DNA of 64,000 nucleotides from UBA1723 sp045629285 (GTDB taxonomy: Bacteria > Bacteroidota > Bacteroidia > Bacteroidales > Paludibacteraceae). The notes under the pieces are model-generated. The model made no database searches and had not been told where the DNA came from. It saw nothing but the letters and a program-made list of their open reading frames with translations. This document shows, in pieces, positions 51,001 through 58,291 of the stretch. A program made the translations under genes and the position numbers. Position 1 is the first letter of the stretch; each line of letters opens with the position of its first letter. The stretch lies in NCBI GenBank assembly GCA_045629285.1, contig JAZQQY010000038.1, forward strand, positions 1 through 64,000, written 5' to 3'.

Positions 51001-52058
51001 GCATCAAAACCGTCGCTTGCTTGTAGATCTCCCACGCAGAATTCTTTGTCGCTGACTGTCGGTGTCGGCACAAGATATCTCAAAAGATATAGTGTGGTAG
51101 TCTTGAGAGGAGTGCTGCATCCACAGTCTTTCTGGACTGTATATTGGTCGATAGTAGAGCCCGACTTGGTAGGAACTGGTGGGATATAGTTCTCGAAGTC
51201 GGCTATGACGTTCCCGTCCGGACCTCTCCAGATAAGGTCGCAGTTGTTTTCGTTGTTGTCTACCAGTTCTGTCCCGTGCTGTTCCAACGCTTGCTCCAGA
51301 ATGGTCTTTGTATAGAATCCGTTCTTGATATCGGAGGGCCCGTAGTTTACGTATGATTTGCTTAGATGTGCGGCTCCGTTTCCGATGACGGAAAGCTTGA
51401 GTTCAACTCCTTTGCTGAAACAGTCGCCATCCTTTATGGCAACTCTGTAAATATGGTCGCCTTCACCCAGAGAGCCGATGTTCATGTAGTCCCAAAGACC
51501 GAGGGCATTGCCATCTTCATCGTACCAATGGTATTTGCCGGACGTGTATTTGCCGACGAACGTACTGACCGATGACGGCATTTTCCCGGCACAATAAGGT
51601 TCGAATTGAGGAGCAGTGATATCCTTGATGTGGATGGCATCGAATGTGATCTCCTCGACCCAGCTGCCTGCACTTCCGTCTGCCGGCGTGATTCTGACAT
51701 AGTATGTCTTGGAAACTGTCTTCTCGTTTTCCGGGTTGAAGATTCTTCTGTCGACTGTATAGCTGACTCTGGTAGGGTCAACGTCGGAATATGCTTTTAG
51801 CGCTTTGGATACAGTTCCGACATCTGCTAAATCTTCATATATTTCGGCATTGATATTGCCTAAATCCAAAGCATCCTTATTGGCTGCTGTGACTTGGATT
51901 TTTGCAGTGTTCTCCAAGTCGCACATGAAGAAATTGCCGTTTTGGGCTCGGTGGATATTGCTCAAGACAAGGAATATAGGGTCGGCCAGCGTAGTGGTTA
52001 CGCCGGCAAGAGAAATCAAAGTGAGAAAACACTTTGCTATGCCCTGTCTGATATTCAT
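48003..52058 (-). CDS. Giant T9SS-exported protein with type B sorting domain
   Basis: The 1351-residue protein has a signal peptide (MNIRQGIAKCFLTLISLAGV) and no enzyme motif. It is built of many Ig-like beta modules with regularly spaced Cys pairs and recurring phrases: two copies of KNADMS..LSAGETHF, CVNSTQ/CLNDT and WSC/W.D.. units. Late modules include FNSCGNEIVVEATVEH, WYRDEEEVVKDTKTLRISNV and GEYTYTLLCDGCSF. The end (VKIYPNTTMRIYNRHGKLLT ... MPSSDYWYELSIDAIDK and YFGHFTLLR) is a type B T9SS (CHU_C-like) domain. I infer a large surface adhesin or scaffold. It starts 4 bases after the small secreted protein gene. Confidence 0.85.
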   Translation of the reverse strand: MNIRQGIAKCFLTLISLAGVTTTLADPIFLVLSNIHRAQNGNFFMCDLENTAKIQVTAANKDALDLGNINAEIYEDLADVGTVSKALKAYSDVDPTRVSYTVDRRIFNPENEKTVSKTYYVRITPADGSAGSWVEEITFDAIHIKDITAPQFEPYCAGKMPSSVSTFVGKYTSGKYHWYDEDGNALGLWDYMNIGSLGEGDHIYRVAIKDGDCFSKGVELKLSVIGNGAAHLSKSYVNYGPSDIKNGFYTKTILEQALEQHGTELVDNNENNCDLIWRGPDGNVIADFENYIPPVPTKSGSTIDQYTVQKDCGCSTPLKTTTLYLLRYLVPTPTVSDKEFCVGDLQASDGFDAELGLAGEAGESVANYALQFSKNADMSDAVTLSAGETHFNFAFDVTKAGTTTYYVRQQQITDDQYSVVVPFKVVVKQPVAPALTNKSVCANSTQSVELSSISNEAGIIWRDASNSIITGSVSTVERGDIVVSAQKSEIVNGTQCHSEIATATIHVDALNVAISGDNVLLPGETGKSELTITGSGNQTIAWSSNVAGSIIGDADKKDVTVKMGGTPVTLTAVVNDGACSETANWTFQADLFECPSPVADNLEFCINDPRAADGFDAIIKTVDASDNTSHYSLSISKNADMSGAMSLSAGETHFAYPLNVSATGIQTIYIRQTELSRNLSGPIVPMTITVSQPAIPSTTPASLCLNDTKEIQLSQLSSSSNLQWYDADKNELTTVAPIKKKGTHTFYAKRYELVNGDKCWSELASVNVVADSLGMKISGDDHLCPGKDGKVTVSGDGNTTSFDRTTWSCDSPEAISNTASSTVDVTMGIRDLTLSCTVNTGVCQASGTWDISVGTSKVGGKIQFTEGNKARTSSSLDNVTFNSCGNEIVVEATVEHTSSDFTVRKGNTDLGTYSFDGNVARFTISGDGSYSVIYANDCETSFSFNVSVMTASPIVETTKWSSCYGGEISAIISNVDGCKVTWYRDEEEVVKDTKTLRISNVSASDIGEYTYTLLCDGCSFIGFVSDRDPDIYPPLNIAISQSADTICQGDVVEVDIEISPNSDKVSYSWSTGNDIVTANKGASATLKPYTSQSYNVVIRNGDCAQQLKTVDVNVHPQMNGNIEAGTIMCEGDSTTLDASALEAERYDWEHDHSNSAIITVVPNGVENKYYVTAYRGKCILEKEFVLMVGATPKLASVDSIGLDDVQINMSSAGEYQFIVDGKSTAKDVTDNVKYNLGFGKHTLSIIDIAGCKTDTTFVITEPEFVIQNFIEPDSDGDNATLKIPDAVKIYPNTTMRIYNRHGKLLTTLKASNDDEWDGTYNGIAMPSSDYWYELSIDAIDKVYFGHFTLLR

Positions 52059-52062
52059 TTAT

Positions 52063-52500
52063 TTATTGGATTGGAGAAATCGACTCCACAATGAAATACA
52101 CCTCTTCCTTGCCAAAAGCCAATGGGTTGGCGTATGGTTTTGTCTTGCCGATGATTGTAAGTTTTGTGCCTGCTGCAAACGCCTCTATTTCTGCTTTCCT
52201 TGATTCCTCGATCAAGAAAACCTCTCCGTATGCCTCTCCGTTAAGAGTGTTCAATTCCGACTCATCGCCTCCAATACGCTTGCATTGGAAGATACAGTAG
52301 CCTTGCTTCATGAACGGTGGAATACGATAGAATTTAGGCAAACCAAGTTTGTAGAACTCAGCGTCGATCTGAACCGGATTATCAGAATAATTCTTTGCAT
52401 ATACTGGATTCAACACTCTTGTGAATGCTTCGGTTGCAACTTCAGCGTTAGCGGCCATTCCTGCAAGTAGGATGGCAAATATTGTAATCAGTCTTTTCAT
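52063..52500 (-). CDS. Small secreted protein cotranscribed with the giant T9SS substrate
   Basis: The 145-residue protein has a signal peptide (MKRLITIFAILLAGMAANAE). The mature part is beta-rich (GYCIFQCKRIGGDESELNTL, GEAYGEVFLIEESRKAEIEA, KLTIIGKTKPYANPLAFGKE) and contains two Cys close together. I do not recognise the family. Because the giant protein gene follows after only 4 bases, it may assist that protein's export, folding or anchoring; this is inference. Confidence 0.65.
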   Translation of the reverse strand: MKRLITIFAILLAGMAANAEVATEAFTRVLNPVYAKNYSDNPVQIDAEFYKLGLPKFYRIPPFMKQGYCIFQCKRIGGDESELNTLNGEAYGEVFLIEESRKAEIEAFAAGTKLTIIGKTKPYANPLAFGKEEVYFIVESISPIQ

Positions 52501-52571
52501 ACTACCCCTATTATTTATGTTATTATATTGTGTTTGAGTCGCTAAAAATACTAAAAATCAAGTAATCAATA

Positions 52572-54704
52572 CTATTCTTTGATGAATTTTGTGTGGTATT
52601 TGCCTTTATCGGTTGTGATTTCTGCCGAATAAATACCTTTTGGCAAGTCTTTCACGTTAATTTTTTTGTCGTCGCTGTACAATAATTCTGCACCGTCGAC
52701 ACCGAATATACTGACGTTTTTGACCTCTTCCGTACAGTTGATATTGATTATATCTTTTGTGGGATTCGGGTATACGGTAACTGCCGCATTTGTCGGAATC
52801 TCATCTGCGCTGTTGGTGTCTGCTTCTCTGACTACGGTATTGATCAGCAGTCCGCCTACGCTTTTGTCGAATGGATGGTTGTCCCAAGATTCCCATTCTC
52901 CGTTCTTTTTGAAGAAAGCGGTTCGGGGGCTTGAAACGGTTGCGAGCATTGCAAAATCATTTTTCTGATAATCAGTGTAGAATGAGACGAAGAATGTTTT
53001 CCCCGTCTTGACGACAGAATCCAATCGTATGTAGTTTTCCTTGTACGACCAGTTGCTGACCGTTGTTGTGGAGAATCCGGAAGCTTTGGATTTATATTCC
53101 CTTGCTGTCACCTTTACCGGCGACTCATAGATCAGCGTTTCTGGCTTCTCATCTCCAGAGTATATCCTTAGGTAGACGGGATTTTTCGTGCTGTATGATC
53201 CCAAAATCGGTATGAATGAGATTCCATGAATTTCTGTGTTGTCGTATGGCGAAGTGAATTTTTCGGCAAACTCCTCCAATCCGAATTCGTTTTTGCCGGA
53301 AGCATATCCGTAACCTTCTTTATATGGTTCGTCAAATTCGGAAAATTCATGATAGTTCCTTAGTGGATAGCAGCGGTTGTCGTTTGTCTCTTTGCCTTCC
53401 ATTCGTATGATTCCTGAACGGTATGGGTCTAGCACGGACATGATGCTGTTAGGCATTGATGAAGGGTCGTCCCAGACATTGTTTAGACGCCAGTATTTGT
53501 CGTCTCCTTTGTTGGTACATAGTGAGTTGCCTCCGGAAAGAGCTCCGATGATAAGACCGTTCCTGTCATATAGAGGTGAACCGGAAGAACCGATTTCTGT
53601 TACTCCTACAGCCCATGTCTCGATCTTCCAATGAGAATCTCCTACAAGTCCATCCGTCTCAAACGATATCGGCATGGGGTCGTCTTCGCTGATGCTGATT
53701 TTCAACAGGTCGCCGTTAGGGTGGTGTAGACAGACTACCGGACCGTGTGGCGCCGATTCCACGTTCCATCCGCTTTCGAAAGTCATATAGTCGACAGGCG
53801 GACGTTGTGAAAGTTTAAGCAGAGCCATGTCTTTCCCGTGGTTTGAACTGACAACATTGCTGCCAGAAACAGATTTTTCGTAACTGCTTATGAATCTTGC
53901 TTCACAGATGGAAGTGCTGTAGCCAAAATAGAATACACATTTGTTGGCTAGAGTGGAGTCGAAACGGTTTGTGTTATCTCTCAGGCAGTGAGCCGATGTC
54001 AACACGAATGATGCCGTTTCGTCGTCGCTGGCGATGAGTGATCCGCTGCAATATCTTGTCCCGTTGATGATAATCAGGCAGGCAGATCTGCTCTGGTCCT
54101 CTACAGCTTCATCCATGCAGACCATGTCCGTTTCGCAAAAGCTGGCTTTGCCTGAGTTCGGCAGCAGACGCAATTCATCGAATCCTACGTTGACAGCAGA
54201 TATCGTTGCTGAAAACGAGTCGGCAGACGAAACTGGCACTTCACACTGAATCATGATGCTGTCGCCTGATACAGGAGTCGTGGCAAACACGTCGCCAGAG
54301 AAAGATCTGTTCGTATAGGCTCCGTATATTTCTCCTCCGTCCGGACGGAATAGGTAGACCTTCGCGTTGTCCGGAAGATGCAAGGAGGTAAAAATCAGAT
54401 TTAGGGATTTTGCATTTTCACTGTTGATTATCAATCTGTAGACGATGTTCTCTCCGTCAACTACGGATGAGGCTTCTTTTGCAATGTCGATGTTTACATC
54501 TGTCTTGAAGGCAAACTGGTTGGCTTCTACTGTTTCTGTTGTGTCGGGAGTGATGGTGATTGACGGTATTTCCTCTGCCGAACGCAATGCTCGTGTCTGA
54601 ATCGCCGACGGCAGACCGCCGAAACTGATTTGTGCGTGTGATGACAGACTAAACGCTACGGCAAGTATTGTAAGTATTAGACGTAAATTTTTCACCCTGT
54701 TCAT
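52572..54704 (-). CDS. Secreted trypsin-like serine protease with T9SS type A domain
   Basis: The 710-residue protein has a signal peptide (ending SSHAQ) and a beta-rich pro-region to about residue 190. The chymotrypsin-fold domain has His239 (LTSAHC), Asp292 (KDMALLKL) and Ser374 (IGSSGSPLYD). The features CSGSLI, CLHHPNGDLLKIS and Cys spacing resemble lysyl endopeptidase (Achromobacter protease I), so Lys specificity is possible but unproven. About 200 residues of beta modules lead to a type A T9SS domain: VYPNPTKDIININ ... LPKGIYSAEITTDKGKYHTK. Expected on the cell surface or secreted. Confidence 0.88.
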   Translation of the reverse strand: MNRVKNLRLILTILAVAFSLSSHAQISFGGLPSAIQTRALRSAEEIPSITITPDTTETVEANQFAFKTDVNIDIAKEASSVVDGENIVYRLIINSENAKSLNLIFTSLHLPDNAKVYLFRPDGGEIYGAYTNRSFSGDVFATTPVSGDSIMIQCEVPVSSADSFSATISAVNVGFDELRLLPNSGKASFCETDMVCMDEAVEDQSRSACLIIINGTRYCSGSLIASDDETASFVLTSAHCLRDNTNRFDSTLANKCVFYFGYSTSICEARFISSYEKSVSGSNVVSSNHGKDMALLKLSQRPPVDYMTFESGWNVESAPHGPVVCLHHPNGDLLKISISEDDPMPISFETDGLVGDSHWKIETWAVGVTEIGSSGSPLYDRNGLIIGALSGGNSLCTNKGDDKYWRLNNVWDDPSSMPNSIMSVLDPYRSGIIRMEGKETNDNRCYPLRNYHEFSEFDEPYKEGYGYASGKNEFGLEEFAEKFTSPYDNTEIHGISFIPILGSYSTKNPVYLRIYSGDEKPETLIYESPVKVTAREYKSKASGFSTTTVSNWSYKENYIRLDSVVKTGKTFFVSFYTDYQKNDFAMLATVSSPRTAFFKKNGEWESWDNHPFDKSVGGLLINTVVREADTNSADEIPTNAAVTVYPNPTKDIININCTEEVKNVSIFGVDGAELLYSDDKKINVKDLPKGIYSAEITTDKGKYHTKFIKE

Positions 54705-54726
54705 TCTTTGTTATTGAAATTCTTTG

Positions 54727-54734
54727 CAAAGATA
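54727..54734 (-). promoter_or_regulatory. -7 element for the serine protease gene
   Basis: On the minus strand this is TATCTTTG, an exact TAnnTTTG match, 23 bases before the ATG at 54704. Confidence 0.6.
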
Positions 54735-54790
54735 GTTTGAAATGCTAAACAATTATGAATTATGTAATACGAATTATGAATTGATTTTAG

Positions 54791-54798
54791 TATTTTTG
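54791..54798 (+). promoter_or_regulatory. -7 element for the rhomboid operon
   Basis: TATTTTTG is an exact TAnnTTTG match, 24 bases before the ATG at 54822, divergent from the serine protease promoter. Confidence 0.6.
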
Positions 54799-54821
54799 CG
54801 CGCAAATAAGGATATCCTGTT

Positions 54822-55616
54822 ATGAACGAAAGAAATTTTTTCAATGACCCGTCAGTGGCGGTGACGCGAAATTTATTGATAATCAACATTCTGATTGCGT
54901 TGGCTGCGACAGTTTCGCATAAGGTGCAGCCTAGCTTTGATTGGTATTCCTACTTTTCTTTGCATTTTTGGAAAAGCTCGGCTTTCCATCCTGCACAGGT
55001 ATTCACATACATGTTCCTTCACTCGTTGGATTGGTCGCATGTCCTTTTCAACATGTTCTCTTTGTTCATGTTCGGACGCTTGCTGGAGCAGGTGATGGGT
55101 GCCAAGAAATTCTTGATCTACTATGCATTCTGTGGAGTGGGTGCAGCGATTATACAGGAGATCACCTGGACAATCGACTTTTGGCCGATGTTGACCCAAT
55201 TGAGTAAGATATCGGGTGAAATCTCGGAGTTGGCTGCAAGTGGAGCTCTTGAGACGGAAGGATATTATGTTGATGGAATACACATGCTTTCGGTTGAGCA
55301 GTGGAATGCATACGCCGACTCTATATTGTGTCGACCTACAACAGTCGGAGCCTCAGGTGCTGTGTTCGGTATCTTATTGGCATTCGGTATGATATTCCCG
55401 AATTTGGCTATGTTCATCATGTTCATTCCGATTCCGGTGAAGGCTAAATATGTGGTTGTCGGATACGCATTGTTGGAGTTGTTCCTTGGTGTACATGGTG
55501 TAGCTACTGGAGTAGCACACTTCGCTCATCTTGGAGGAATGTTGTTCGGACTTATCCTGATGCTCTATTGGAAGAAGAAGGGCGAGATCGGCAACAATTA
55601 TGGCGGACTAATGTAA
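54822..55616 (+). CDS. Rhomboid-family intramembrane serine protease
   Basis: Rhomboids cleave membrane-protein helices inside the bilayer. The 264-residue protein has six or more hydrophobic helices, the helix-2 motif HVLFNMFSLFMFGRLLE, nucleophile Ser178 in TVGASGAVFG and His236 in HFAHLGGML. A loop of about 55 residues between helices (125-175) is longer than in GlpG. All catalytic residues are present. It is followed 12 bases later by a second rhomboid gene, an arrangement common in Bacteroidetes. Confidence 0.92.
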   Translation: MNERNFFNDPSVAVTRNLLIINILIALAATVSHKVQPSFDWYSYFSLHFWKSSAFHPAQVFTYMFLHSLDWSHVLFNMFSLFMFGRLLEQVMGAKKFLIYYAFCGVGAAIIQEITWTIDFWPMLTQLSKISGEISELAASGALETEGYYVDGIHMLSVEQWNAYADSILCRPTTVGASGAVFGILLAFGMIFPNLAMFIMFIPIPVKAKYVVVGYALLELFLGVHGVATGVAHFAHLGGMLFGLILMLYWKKKGEIGNNYGGLM

Positions 55617-55628
55617 TAGGATATTTTT

Positions 55629-56468
55629 GTGGCAGGCATATTTGACGATATAAAGATGATGCTCCGACGAGGAGATTCGCTGACATGGCTGATTGCGATC
55701 AACTGTGTGGTATTCGTCGCTGTGTGTGCTATATCTGCGATTTTTCGTTTTGTTACGGCAGATGTGAATTGGCTATACAGCTGGTTCTTCCTTTCGTCGT
55801 CGGGATGGCATCTGTTGACGCATCCCTGGCAGATTCTGACATACGCTTTCATTCATGAAAACTTCATACACTTCATAATCAATATCCTGTTGCTTTCAAT
55901 GGCAGGTAGACTCTTCAAGGAGTTTTTCACAACTCGCGATTTAGTCGGCGTTTATCTTTTGGCTGCAGTAGTCGGTGGAGTATGTTTCGTCGCTGCCTGT
56001 GAGTTGAGCAATGCGCTGGGCATATTGTCCGGATGTTCTGCCTCTATAATGGCGCTGATTGTCGCACCGGCTGTCTATGCTCCTGATTATGAGATCTATT
56101 TGACGTTGATCGGAAGAGTCAAGCTAAAGTGGATAGCAGTTGTGTATGTGGTGATTAGCCTGCTCAACATGCTTGGAGGAAACTGGGCGGGACAGTTCGC
56201 GCATCTTGGTGGAGTCGTAACAGGAGCTGTCTTCGCATGGTTGTTGAAGAATAAGAGAGTGAATATCACAGCATGGATTTGGAATGTTGTCGACAAAATT
56301 TCGAAGAAGAATCAGCCGAAGTTCAAAGTGGCTTACCAGAATCCAGATTTCCGTATCAAGACAGAAAAGGAATTGCTTGATGATATTTTAGATAAGATTA
56401 AAATCAGTGGATATGACTCATTGTCAGCAACAGAAAGAGAATTCTTGCGGAAAATGGCAGAAGATTAA
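55629..56468 (+). CDS. Second rhomboid-family protease with C-terminal extension
   Basis: The 279-residue protein starts at GTG 55629 (a stop lies four codons upstream; the next ATG is at 55656). It shows HENFIHFIINILLLSMAGRL, a nucleophile motif GCSASIMAL (Ser137, where most rhomboids have GxSG, here GCSA) and His192 in QFAHLGG. After the last helix, a soluble tail of ~70 residues (RIKTEKELLDDILDKIKISG) has the small C-terminal domain seen in Bacteroidetes rhomboids. The replaced Gly next to Ser may change activity. It is encoded between another rhomboid and an EEP-fold protein. Confidence 0.88.
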   Translation: MAGIFDDIKMMLRRGDSLTWLIAINCVVFVAVCAISAIFRFVTADVNWLYSWFFLSSSGWHLLTHPWQILTYAFIHENFIHFIINILLLSMAGRLFKEFFTTRDLVGVYLLAAVVGGVCFVAACELSNALGILSGCSASIMALIVAPAVYAPDYEIYLTLIGRVKLKWIAVVYVVISLLNMLGGNWAGQFAHLGGVVTGAVFAWLLKNKRVNITAWIWNVVDKISKKNQPKFKVAYQNPDFRIKTEKELLDDILDKIKISGYDSLSATEREFLRKMAED

Positions 56469-56469
56469 A

Positions 56470-57552
56470 ATGTTCTTTTCTGCACTCAGAGGCATTTTGC
56501 TTACCGTGCCGACGTTGCTTCTTCTTTTTTCGATGCTGGGGGCGTTGGGCTGCAGGTATGTCGCACCTTCAGAATTTATGCCGATATCATATTTGGGATT
56601 GGGATTTCCGTTGATATTTATTGTCTATATTATATGGTTGGTCGCGATGGTGTTGTTCGGATGCTGGAAACAGCTTTTGATTCTTCTTCCTACACTTGTT
56701 TGCTTTCCGATCATGTGGGATACATTCCCTTTCAATGTCTCGACTCCTAAAGTCGACCCGAATGCAAAGACACTAAAGATTTTCACCTATAATGTGTATG
56801 CGTTTTGTTATAAAGGTGTGATAACGACGTCGGATATTGCAAGATTGGTTGAAAAAGAGGATCCCGATATCATTTGCATGCAAGAATATATCGATTTCAG
56901 AGCTAAGGAAGACAAGGAATTCAGCAAACTGCTTGTCAAATATCCATATAGCACTGTTGGCGACATGACAATAGACAGTCACAACCGTGTCGTTACTCTT
57001 TCCAGACTCAAGATAGTCGGTAGTGGGGTGGCAAGCAAAGGTAAGGGTAACAATAAAGCGATATATTCTGATGTTGTAGTCGGAAACGATACGGTCAGGA
57101 TGATAAATGCACATTTGGCAAGCAATCATATCACATTTGCAGAAAAGCAGGAGATTGACAGTATAAGTCATGGCTTTTTATTGGGCAAAATAAGGAATAT
57201 GGTTTTCTCGTTGAATAAAAAAGTAGCTGAAAACTATGTCGTAAGAGAACAGATGGCCAACGATATCGATAGTTTGATATCAGTCACAAACCATAGAGTA
57301 TTGGTGTGTGGCGACTTTAATGATGTCCCTGTTTCATACGTCTACCATAAGGTGAAAGGCAAGAGGATGAGTGTCGCTAACGAAGAGATGGGTTGGGGAT
57401 ATAACTATACATTCCGTGAATCTCCATTCTATTTCTGTATCGACCATATCCTTTACGATAAGAAAAAAATCGATTGTTTGAGTTATGATATCTTGGATGC
57501 AACATATTCCGATCATTATCCGAGTGTTGCGCAATTTTCTATCAAACAATGA
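56470..57552 (+). CDS. Membrane-anchored endonuclease/exonuclease/phosphatase-fold protein
   Basis: From ATG 56470, one base after the rhomboid stop, the protein has 360 residues. Three N-terminal membrane helices (about 5-25, 38-62, 66-85) precede an EEP-superfamily domain: KIFTYNVYAF, DIICMQEYIDF (metal-binding Glu), INAHLAS, VLVCGDFNDVPVSYVY (GDFND motif) and DHYPSVAQFSI (final SDH). Members hydrolyse phosphodiester or phosphate bonds in nucleic acids or lipids; a membrane-bound, outward-facing form suggests a lipid or extracellular nucleic-acid substrate. It ends the rhomboid operon. A longer frame from 56407 overlaps the rhomboid gene and is unlikely. Confidence 0.85.
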   Translation: MFFSALRGILLTVPTLLLLFSMLGALGCRYVAPSEFMPISYLGLGFPLIFIVYIIWLVAMVLFGCWKQLLILLPTLVCFPIMWDTFPFNVSTPKVDPNAKTLKIFTYNVYAFCYKGVITTSDIARLVEKEDPDIICMQEYIDFRAKEDKEFSKLLVKYPYSTVGDMTIDSHNRVVTLSRLKIVGSGVASKGKGNNKAIYSDVVVGNDTVRMINAHLASNHITFAEKQEIDSISHGFLLGKIRNMVFSLNKKVAENYVVREQMANDIDSLISVTNHRVLVCGDFNDVPVSYVYHKVKGKRMSVANEEMGWGYNYTFRESPFYFCIDHILYDKKKIDCLSYDILDATYSDHYPSVAQFSIKQ

Positions 57553-57611
57553 AATAAGAAAAAAGTTTTAAATTTTACCAAAATTTATTTGGATGAAATG
57601 CAAATAAACTA

Positions 57612-57619
57612 TACTTTTG
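57612..57619 (+). promoter_or_regulatory. -33/-7 promoter of the tRNA cluster
   Basis: TACTTTTG is an exact -7 match and TTTG at 57588-57591 lies 20 bases upstream. The first tRNA begins 31 bases downstream, as at tRNA-Arg (10181). Confidence 0.7.
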
Positions 57620-57650
57620 CATCGCAATTCAAAAATGAGAGTTGCTGAAT

Positions 57651-57723
57651 GGTGCCATAGCTCAGTTGGTAGAGCAAAGGACTGAAAATCCTTGTGTCCC
57701 CGGTTCGATTCCTGGTGGTACCA
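57651..57723 (+). tRNA. tRNA-Phe (anticodon GAA)
   Basis: The 73-nt gene has acceptor GGTGCCA / TGGTACC, D arm GCTC...GAGC, anticodon loop CTGAAAA (GAA), variable loop and T arm CCGGTTCGATTCCTGG. CCA is not encoded, unlike in the neighbouring tRNA-Val genes. Confidence 0.95.
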
Positions 57724-57731
57724 CTTCAAAT

Positions 57732-57809
57732 GGTCTTATAGCTCAGTTGGTTCAGAGCATCTGCCTTACAAGCAGAGGGTCCTAGGTTCGAATCCTAGTG
57801 AGACCACCA
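57732..57809 (+). tRNA. tRNA-Val (anticodon TAC), copy 1
   Basis: The 78-nt gene, including encoded CCA, has acceptor GGTCTTA / TGAGACC, anticodon loop CTTACAA (TAC) and T arm CTAGGTTCGAATCCTAG. It lies 8 bases after tRNA-Phe and is identical to the copy at 57873. Confidence 0.95.
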
Positions 57810-57872
57810 ACGTAGGAACGTCGCGTTAGTGCGTTCAAAATTGTAGAGATGTCGCGTCAGCGAGTCTAGATT
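57810..57872. repeat. Spacer with degenerate GTAGAGACG-type repeats
   Basis: The spacer between the two tRNA-Val genes contains ACGTAGGAACGTCGCGTTAG and TGTAGAGATGTCGCGTCAGC, two diverged copies of the unit that follows the second tRNA-Val. This suggests that tRNA and repeat were duplicated together. Confidence 0.6.
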
Positions 57873-57950
57873 GGTCTTATAGCTCAGTTGGTTCAGAGCA
57901 TCTGCCTTACAAGCAGAGGGTCCTAGGTTCGAATCCTAGTGAGACCACCA
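57873..57950 (+). tRNA. tRNA-Val (anticodon TAC), copy 2
   Basis: This gene is identical base for base to the tRNA-Val at 57732-57809, including the encoded CCA. It is followed by a repeat unit ending in seven T, which can act as the terminator of the tRNA cluster. Confidence 0.95.
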
Positions 57951-57984
57951 ACGTAGAGACGTTGCGTTAGCACGTCTCTTTTTT
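57951..57984 (+). terminator. Repeat-derived terminator of the tRNA cluster
   Basis: GTAGAGACGTTGCG and CACGTCTCTTTTTTTA give a stem (AGAGACG / CGTCTCT) followed by a T run. This copy of the GTAGAGACG family seems to serve as an intrinsic terminator. Confidence 0.65.
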
Positions 57985-58198
57985 TATGCCGTGTCTGCAC
58001 GTGTTTTGTGCTACACCAGCGCGTCTTTTTTATGTCTGGATATATCCTGATACGGACTATTATGAATTTATATATATTCGGGGAAATAACCTCATTGTTG
58101 TAGAGACGGTATGCACGCCGTCTCTTACTTACTTATGCCCCTCAACACTCTTTTCTTACAATTTATTTTCTATTTGAGCAGAAATCAAAAAAATGTAT
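57985..58198. other. Non-coding stretch with a further palindrome
   Basis: No gene is supported here. GTAGAGACGGTATG and CACGCCGTCTCTTA at 58100-58127 form another near-perfect copy of the palindrome family. The stretch leads to the promoter of the giant gene. Confidence 0.55.
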
Positions 58199-58206
58199 TA
58201 AATTTG
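58199..58206 (+). promoter_or_regulatory. -33/-7 promoter of the giant adhesin-like gene
   Basis: TAAATTTG is an exact TAnnTTTG match, with TTTG at 58173-58176 located 22 bases upstream. The ATG follows 85 bases downstream, leaving a leader of about 80 bases. Confidence 0.55.
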
Positions 58207-58291
58207 GGCCGTTTTGGTGTGTAAACTATACTCATTCCACATCTTAACTAATAATAGGGCACTTATAATAGTATGATTAAAAGGGATTATA

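Noticed and set aside
54822..54830. T9SS machinery (Por/Gld/Spr genes) in the window
   Set aside because: Only substrates with sorting-type tails are present; no secretion component could be identified.
57986..58177. 63-codon frame behind the tRNA cluster
   Set aside because: It crosses a palindromic repeat and has random-looking composition.
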